Part shown: in pieces, positions 60,201 to 64,000 of the stretch | How the letters are laid out: each line of letters starts with the position of its first letter | Position numbering within the stretch: the stretch's first letter is position 1 | The notes under the pieces: generated by a model | Seen by the model: the letters and a program-made list of their open reading frames with translations, nothing else | What the model was told of the DNA's origin: nothing | The model's database searches: none | DNA from: Opisthorchis felineus | Lineage: Eukaryota; Platyhelminthes; Trematoda; Opisthorchiida; Opisthorchiidae | Assembly: GCA_004794785.1 (NCBI GenBank) | Contig: SJOL01003881.1 | Location: 105,532-169,531 of the forward strand | DNA length: 64,000 nucleotides | Direction: 5' to 3' | Made by a program: the position numbers and the translations under genes

Positions 60201-62471
60201 ACAACGTGTAGTAAACCCCCAAAACTAGGTCAAAAGACACATGTTCAGCGCGTTCTATTTAAAGTGTATGAGGCGAAAACATTCGCCTTCTGGACGCGCC
60301 AGTATTCGGCGGATCCTGTATCAACATCGGCTGTTGAACCCACACTTTCGCCCAATCAGAGCTCGCCTTGATGCTTAACCGGCAAGCGGCCCGATCTTCT
60401 GGCTAATCGCCTGCGGGATAGGCTTCTTGGCTCTAGCGGCACCTACCTACGAGCGGTGCGGGATTCCGCCTAACTGCTGTTTACCTTATCAACTTCCAGA
60501 CAACCTCTCTCCATCGACGAAGCCAACCCTAGAATGGCTTGATGCATGGTGCATCCAACATGGTCATGAAGTGCACAGGTTTCTCTCTCGCATTGTTGTC
60601 AACTTTTGTTGCTACTTGGTTCCTGTTGAAGATCGTGCTTTACTCAAAGCCCGACTCGTCGCTCGCTGAAGTTAGCGTGTGTTCCTTTATGAGTTCCATT
60701 TAACTGGTTGCATTTAGAACCGTTTTACGTGCAGCACGTTATTTCCCTACGACTGTATTGTTATATTTTCGGCTTGTTTAACCCTCCACAAATGTGACGC
60801 TTCTGTGGGATGTACAGCTGAATGCTGTTCACATCCAGGCAGAGGGTGAGCTGAAGAATGAAACAAAATGAGACGTTCGGTCTAGACTTTTCAGGGATAC
60901 TTATGCGATCGGCTTTAGCCAATGAATTCCAGTTTAGAAGTATACCAGCCAACCAGGATGACACCTGCAATGAGTGGTCAGAAGCAGGAAACTTTCCGAG
61001 GCCAGTGGAGTGGTTTAGACTCGGTCTCACGTGATTTAAAAACGACTTTTCAAGTTGTCAAACACTCACGTGCTCACTACATCCCTCACTAGTAACTGGT
61101 GTACAAGACATATTCTTGTTCCTATCCTAGTTGCCGAAGGACAAGTTACGATATTGCTTCAAAACTTAACTAGCGCCCATGCCAGTGTTTGAGGTCGTTA
61201 GTGACAACGTGGGAGACAGCTTGGGAGCAGCACAAGTTGCAGGTTAGTTAGGTTTCATTTTTGTTCCACTCACACGGAGGGCTTTCTTCAGCCCGCGCGT
61301 TATTCTGAATATTGAGAAGTATCTATAAAAGTGTTACTGTAGTGGCAAAAGTATTCAAATCACCTTTGTAGGGACATGAGACCAACAGTTTGTGGTAACT
61401 GATTGGTACTGGGTTATCGTCATATCGTAAGGCATAGATCCAGTTTTTTGGAGGATCGAGTCTTTTCAGCACTCAAAATTACCAGCAAAAATACTTACTT
61501 TTTTCAAGCTTCATTTCACTTGTAAAACTGAAATACCACCGTAACAATGTTTGCGAGTGCTGAAAATTATGAGGTCATCACCTAAAAAAGCTCAGATATC
61601 TGACTGCGTGGGTTCGTTGTTGGATAGCATCTTCGCCCTTCATTCACCCCGGGGCTCTATCAACGCTAGATGACGACCGCTTATGTTTATGGGAGATACT
61701 AAACTCAGCTTGATAGTGGAGTTATCTTTTTCATGTTTGGCATTCTTTAAACTCAGGCATTCAGAGTAAACCTTGTCCCATCAGCTCCAGCCTCCGCCAG
61801 CTCAATCCATACAGCTCACCCCTCAAAGGGGCTCGAACTGTCGGGGATATTGATCTGACATTCCCGGCTCACAGTCAACAATGTGTCATCGCTCATTTGT
61901 TCTTGTATCGTTTTGATCCTGGAGCTTTACCCAGTGGCCGTGAACATAGCAGGAAGTCTGAGACATTCCGTTCACTCAGATTAAACATCATCAGCTTGTC
62001 GAGACTGTATTTGCTCACCACGTTGCCAGCTGAGCCTGAGTACCTACACACTCATTTGAAAGCTCGATCTGCCCTCCTCTCTATTGTTCACCAGTACCTT
62101 TCAACCGTTTCGGGGTTTGTGGTTTATCGAATAAGTCGTTCACCTACTCATTAGTAGGCAAAAATAAGTCAAATTGCACGGCGTGGCGTTACATGGAAAA
62201 AATGTAATGCGGGTATGTACGAAATGGGACGATGCACGCTCAACGCATTTCATGACAAAATGCATGTTCATGCTCAAGGATCGCTTAACTATGGTGGGGC
62301 TTATTGCTTCGAGGGCTTTTGCTGTCGTTTGTAAGCCACCAGTGCTTGTTATTTAGTGTGTGTAACTCATTGTCTCCTACCTGTTTACAGTGCCCACACA
62401 AACTGCTTTGTGGAAAGGCCGGTTCTGTCTGCAACATTTCAGTTCAGTATTATCCATTCGGACTAACCATG
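46791..62471 (+). CDS. METTL17: METTL17/Rsm22-like mitochondrial ribosome small-subunit assembly factor, 3' incomplete
   Basis: Seven exons (46791-47087, 48244-48428, 52959-53104, 55839-56029, 57185-57355, 58176-58214, 62391-62471) join in one frame for 370 codons. The clearest match to METTL17 is YDLVVSAHSLMELP followed by FLVLVEQGTKAGF and EARDWL, then FLFAP joined to CPHKLLC. METTL17/Rsm22 proteins have a methyltransferase fold, act in the mitochondrial matrix, bind the maturing small ribosomal subunit and carry a [4Fe-4S] cluster. The N-terminus (MSYSSKLVKGALRYRTAKTL) is basic and hydroxylated with no early acidic residue, fitting a mitochondrial presequence. Human METTL17 is about 456 residues, so roughly 80 C-terminal residues are missing; no further exon was recognised up to 64000. 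The family call is firm. The third exon and its junction to the fourth are the weakest parts, because the SAM-binding glycine loop does not appear there. Confidence 0.85.
47088..48243 (+). other. METTL17: METTL17 intron 1
   Basis: The intron is 1.2 kb, GT..AG, phase 0. No repeat or nested gene was recognised. Confidence 0.7.
48244..48428 (+). CDS. METTL17: METTL17 exon 2 (residues 100-161)
   Basis: The acceptor CCCCTTTCTGCAG ends at 48243 and the donor GTAAGT starts at 48429. The exon is open for 61 codons plus two bases. It is acidic in the middle (EVGDVDTCDPELAQAVE) and ends in a helix, IRQGALRKVKQEALDEWKSL. Phase 0 entry matches exon 1, and the phase-2 exit matches the single base at the start of the proposed exon 3. 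Similarity to METTL17 here is weak; the splice sites and phases carry the call. Confidence 0.75.
49500..50320 (+). mobile_element. Jockey-like LINE RT C-terminal remnant, plus strand
   Basis: Across frames it reads PLTLFLLYINGLSPVSSRIH (the G.VL.P.LFLLYINDL motif), a broken catalytic region, FTLVRPLRISP, VTFTSNLSWSACIKVFANRA (the LGVTF...LSW motif) and a tail with VPIRTEFSLSSRFLTPLPLA then WDFLPFSVYPNAF. The tail matches the R...s.R...S.f.R...lWN.LP..vfP pattern of Jockey-type LINEs. Frame changes occur at about every 100-150 nt. It lies inside METTL17 intron 2. Confidence 0.8.
51243..51288. repeat. TTA microsatellite
   Basis: About 15 TTA/ATT units with one interruption (ATCG near 51252). 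It lies within METTL17 intron 2 and is a likely polymorphic marker. Confidence 0.95.
52959..53104 (+). CDS. METTL17: METTL17 candidate exon 3 (residues 161-210), 3' end uncertain
   Basis: The acceptor GCTTAATTCAG ends at 52958; one base completes the threonine codon from exon 2. The frame reads DWQCSLGYRLPESYRSMPKI, later NTDFKTVL. Compared with METTL17 as I recall it, this fits the RL..(F/Y)...(R/K) segment that ends in a conserved phenylalanine just before the SAM loop, with the N and F at matching spacing. A weak donor (GTGGGA at 53105) gives the right phase for the next exon. The expected DFGSG-type loop is absent, so either the loop is degenerate or a micro-exon was missed. Confidence 0.5.
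53105..55838 (+). other. METTL17: METTL17 intron 3, or intron containing a missed exon
   Basis: The stretch is 2.7 kb between the proposed exons 3 and 4. I searched it by eye for a short exon encoding a DFGSG-type loop and found none. It contains a 10-bp inverted repeat at 54068-54108. Confidence 0.5.
54027..54118. repeat. Foldback-like cluster of GGTCTCT repeats
   Basis: AGAGACCAAC at 54068-54077 and its exact complement GTTGGTCTCT at 54099-54108 flank 21 nt. A further near-copy, GGTGGTCTCTCGTAAAACAG, begins about 54024 and resembles GGTTGGTCTCTTTTTACAG at 54098-54116. The mix of direct and inverted copies suggests a small foldback element or MITE. Confidence 0.55.
55839..56029 (+). CDS. 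METTL17: METTL17 exon 4 (residues 210-273)
   Basis: The donor GTGAGT at 56030 is clear. The exon reads RALNTVWPVGCVKEHLMFEP, then SADMTRLSEFMLR and PGVYHRRFMPSSS. These fit the METTL17 stretch after the SAM loop (a WA..S.W pattern, an acidic residue before RSAAM, then PGV.FR.FLP). The start is uncertain: acceptor TTACTTCAG ending at 55838 is used here, while TATTTTCCAAG ending at 55857 would start the exon 19 bases later and need a different partner phase. Confidence 0.75.
56030..57184 (+). other. METTL17: METTL17 intron 4
   Basis: The intron is 1.2 kb, GT..AG, phase 0. It contains a minus-strand SINE at about 56188-56366. Confidence 0.75.
56188..56366 (-). mobile_element. tRNA-derived SINE, minus strand
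   Basis: The plus strand shows CTTCTACACTCCTTCGGCGC, ATAGCTGCGATGC, CCGCCAGGTTGCCGAAGCCT, AGACAGGAGCGG and the reversed B box GGGTTCGAACCACGG, then GACTTTCCGACCAGTAAGTT and a decayed reversed A box. It lies in METTL17 intron 4. Confidence 0.8.
57185..57355 (+). CDS. METTL17: METTL17 exon 5 (residues 274-330), the most conserved block
   Basis: The acceptor TATTTTCTACAG ends at 57184 and the donor GTAATT starts at 57356; both phases are 0 and the exon is 57 codons. It reads QHYDLVVSAHSLMELPGTKS, then RVLSNLWNRTTDFLVLVEQG and TKAGFAAILEARDWL. This is the signature of the METTL17/Rsm22 family: the (F/Y)D(L/V)VVSA..L.ELP core strand and the LVLVE.GTKAG strand that follows the LW helix. This exon identifies the gene. 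Confidence 0.93.
57356..58175 (+). other. METTL17: METTL17 intron 5
   Basis: The intron is 0.8 kb, GT..AG, phase 0. No repeat recognised. Confidence 0.75.
58176..58214 (+). CDS. METTL17: METTL17 exon 6 (residues 331-343), 39-bp micro-exon
   Basis: The acceptor CTTATTTGCAG ends at 58175 and GTGAGT starts at 58215. The exon reads LTEGGEDVFLFAP. FLFAP corresponds to the F.FAP strand that precedes CPH in METTL17, so the reading continues directly into exon 7. The small size explains why no open reading frame of notable length marks it. Confidence 0.82.
58215..62390 (+). other. METTL17: METTL17 intron 6
   Basis: The intron is 4.2 kb, GT..AG, phase 0. It contains a minus-strand SINE at about 58330-58505. 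A 95-codon plus frame at 59599-59886 and an 80-codon one at 60427-60669 show no recognised domain. Confidence 0.75.
58330..58505 (-). mobile_element. tRNA-derived SINE, minus strand
   Basis: The plus strand shows CAGCTGTAACACCCCTTAGG, TGTCCAGGTGCCATACCACC, GCTGAGATACTGCCAGGTTG, CTAGACAGGAGC, the reversed B box GGGTTCGAACCAGG and CCTTCCGGTCAGTAGGTTCG then CGCCTTAACCG. It starts 115 bp after the micro-exon at 58176-58214. Confidence 0.85.
62391..62471 (+). CDS. METTL17: METTL17 exon 7 (residues 344-370), cysteine-rich Fe-S segment
   Basis: The acceptor CTACCTGTTTACAG ends at 62390 and the donor GTGAGC starts at 62472, phase 0. The exon reads CPHKLLCGKAGSVCNISVQY and on to PFGLTM. Three cysteines at residues 344, 350 and 357 follow the C-P-H-x-x-x-C pattern of METTL17/Rsm22, where cysteines in this area bind a [4Fe-4S] cluster. 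The next exon would carry the final strand and the rest of the C-terminus and was not recognised before the window ends. Confidence 0.8.
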
Positions 62472-64000
62472 GTGAGCTTCAAATCCTTTTTTCATTTTTC
62501 TTTTCCGCTGTTGCCATTCACAACTCAAGCAGCGAACCTGCCGGATTAGGAAATGTTTTCGCGTCCCTAGTCTTATTTTGGAAGCGTTCAGCAGCCGGAG
62601 TTTTCACACAACGAACGTCCTCAGTTTTGGTTCCATCACGAAGTCAAGAGGCTTTGTGCTTGTCAGGACTCACTAAATGGCGTGGCTGACAATCGAAATA
62701 CGACAGGAAAGATTTGGTTTGATCAGGACTATACTTTCTGTTACACCTATCCCTGCTATTACCTTAAAACATTGTTTTTTTGACTTGAATGATGCTGTAG
62801 CTTGATATTCACCGCTAAAGCCCCTGATGATTCTGTATTCGAGGCTCGTTGCTCAGCTAACAACTCTTGTTGAAGTCACTGCGATTTCTAACGGGTGAAC
62901 TATAAACAACGGATCTTTGCGAATAACTGAGACTACATGAATTATCTCACGAAGCTAGGTTCGAATATATGGGATGCACGAATTGTAGCGGTTACTATTT
63001 TTTTGGCGATACGTCAATTATCAGTGAAGAGGTACAAGTCTTCTGCACGACAAAATGATCCACAGGGATACCGCCCTTTCACTTCTAGTCAACTTTGAGC
63101 GACTTAGCACAATATTACTCTTTCCGTGAGAAATGGAAGAATTCCAAAGTGTGTTTCTTGGCACGGAAAACTCTATGGCGAAGGTAAACAATACAAGCAA
63201 CTCGCATTCCGACTTACATGTGAATTTTAGGTGCACTGCTGCTCTATGAGTTCAATGTGTAGAGATGGGTTCTTGGCAGTTTTCGGAAAGTCATCTACTT
63301 TCCAAATCGTTTTCAAAACCTATTAGCCAAACTATCATATCTGATCCTGTCCGTCATTATCCTGTAGCCTGTTGGTATACTTTTCATTCATCCTCATTTC
63401 AACTGTCCGGTACCGGGTAATTTCCCTCGTTCAGCCACTCGCGTCCTCCCTCGCATGTACTTTGTAGGTCAGCATAACGCAGTAGCGTAGATGCATGCAA
63501 CAGAAGTGATTCGGTTGATATGCAATGGTAGACCCTCTTGTGGGCACACCAGGCGGACGATCAGTAAGTATTGTGCTCAGACAGTTTGCCTCAAACAAAT
63601 GAGGAGTAAACGCGTAGGTGGAAGAAAGTAACACAATCACTCATCGGGAGTTTAGGTGAGTGTGTTTCGACATCACCAAGCAACGGAACGATGGCTGAAT
63701 GACACAGAGAATCCTGATTATCTGGTTTGGATAAACAGAGATTCTGTGCGTTTGTTTGCTAATGAATTCGGGAGAATATTCCGAGATTAGCATTTATTTC
63801 TAGGCCGCAGTTTTTGGGGAAAAACACCTTTGTGACCACTCAGAAGTGGTAGGCCAATTTCGCATTTTTATGACGTGTTGGCCGCCGTTTATCAGTAGAG
63901 ACCAGGTGTAGCAAGGAGGTTCGATCAAAGTTAGTGAATACGTGGAAGCCGAAAAGTTTGAGACAGCCAAGAGGAATTGCTGTGCTGCAATAAATTTCCA
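62472..64000. other. Downstream of METTL17 exon 7, no exon recognised
   Basis: The remaining C-terminal exon(s) of METTL17 should follow but could not be seen. Short frames at 62390-62689 and 63431-63640 show no domain; the first merely reads through the exon in another frame. Confidence 0.4.

Noticed and set aside
59599..60669. Open frames at 59599-59886 and 60427-60669 as extra exons
   Set aside because: They lie between METTL17 exons 6 and 7, which join cleanly in phase and by family similarity (FLFAP to CPH), leaving no room for an insert.

Overview
The window looks like nuclear DNA from a parasitic flatworm, most likely a digenean fluke. The signs are two intron-rich genes with kilobase-scale introns and canonical GT..AG sites, a flatworm-type myophilin, many tRNA-derived SINE copies, LINE fragments and a decayed CsRn1-like Ty3/gypsy element. 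There is no bacterial-style gene packing. By eye the base composition is moderate rather than strongly AT-rich, which fits liver, lung or intestinal flukes better than schistosomes. That placement is inference.

Layout, all on the + strand for host genes. (1) 1-4866: no recognisable gene; one 19-bp tandem repeat. (2) 4874-16204: a complete four-exon myophilin/calponin-family gene encoding 190 residues. Its introns carry two SINE copies and a 75-bp tandem repeat. (3) 16205-46757: about 30 kb between the genes. It is dominated by broken transposable elements: LINE fragments on both strands, a degenerate Ty3/gypsy pol region (about 24.2-27.4 kb), a fairly long but frameshifted LINE on the minus strand (about 41.2-44.1 kb) with a tandemly repeated leader, and SINEs. 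(4) 46791 to beyond the window's useful end: a METTL17/Rsm22 mitochondrial ribosome assembly factor. Seven exons are proposed, the last at 62391-62471, and the C-terminal exon(s) were not found. Its introns hold a Jockey-like LINE remnant, two SINEs and a TTA microsatellite.

The two genes are not functionally linked: one is an actin-associated muscle protein, the other acts in mitochondrial translation. No CRISPR array, operon, rRNA gene or intact tRNA gene was seen, and I found no convincing new multi-gene system. The most interesting biological point is that the METTL17 homologue appears to keep the cysteine-rich iron-sulfur segment while its glycine-rich SAM-binding loop is missing, degenerate, or hidden in an unrecognised micro-exon.

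Exon boundaries were read by hand from splice sites, reading phase and family similarity recalled from memory. No alignment or database search was run.
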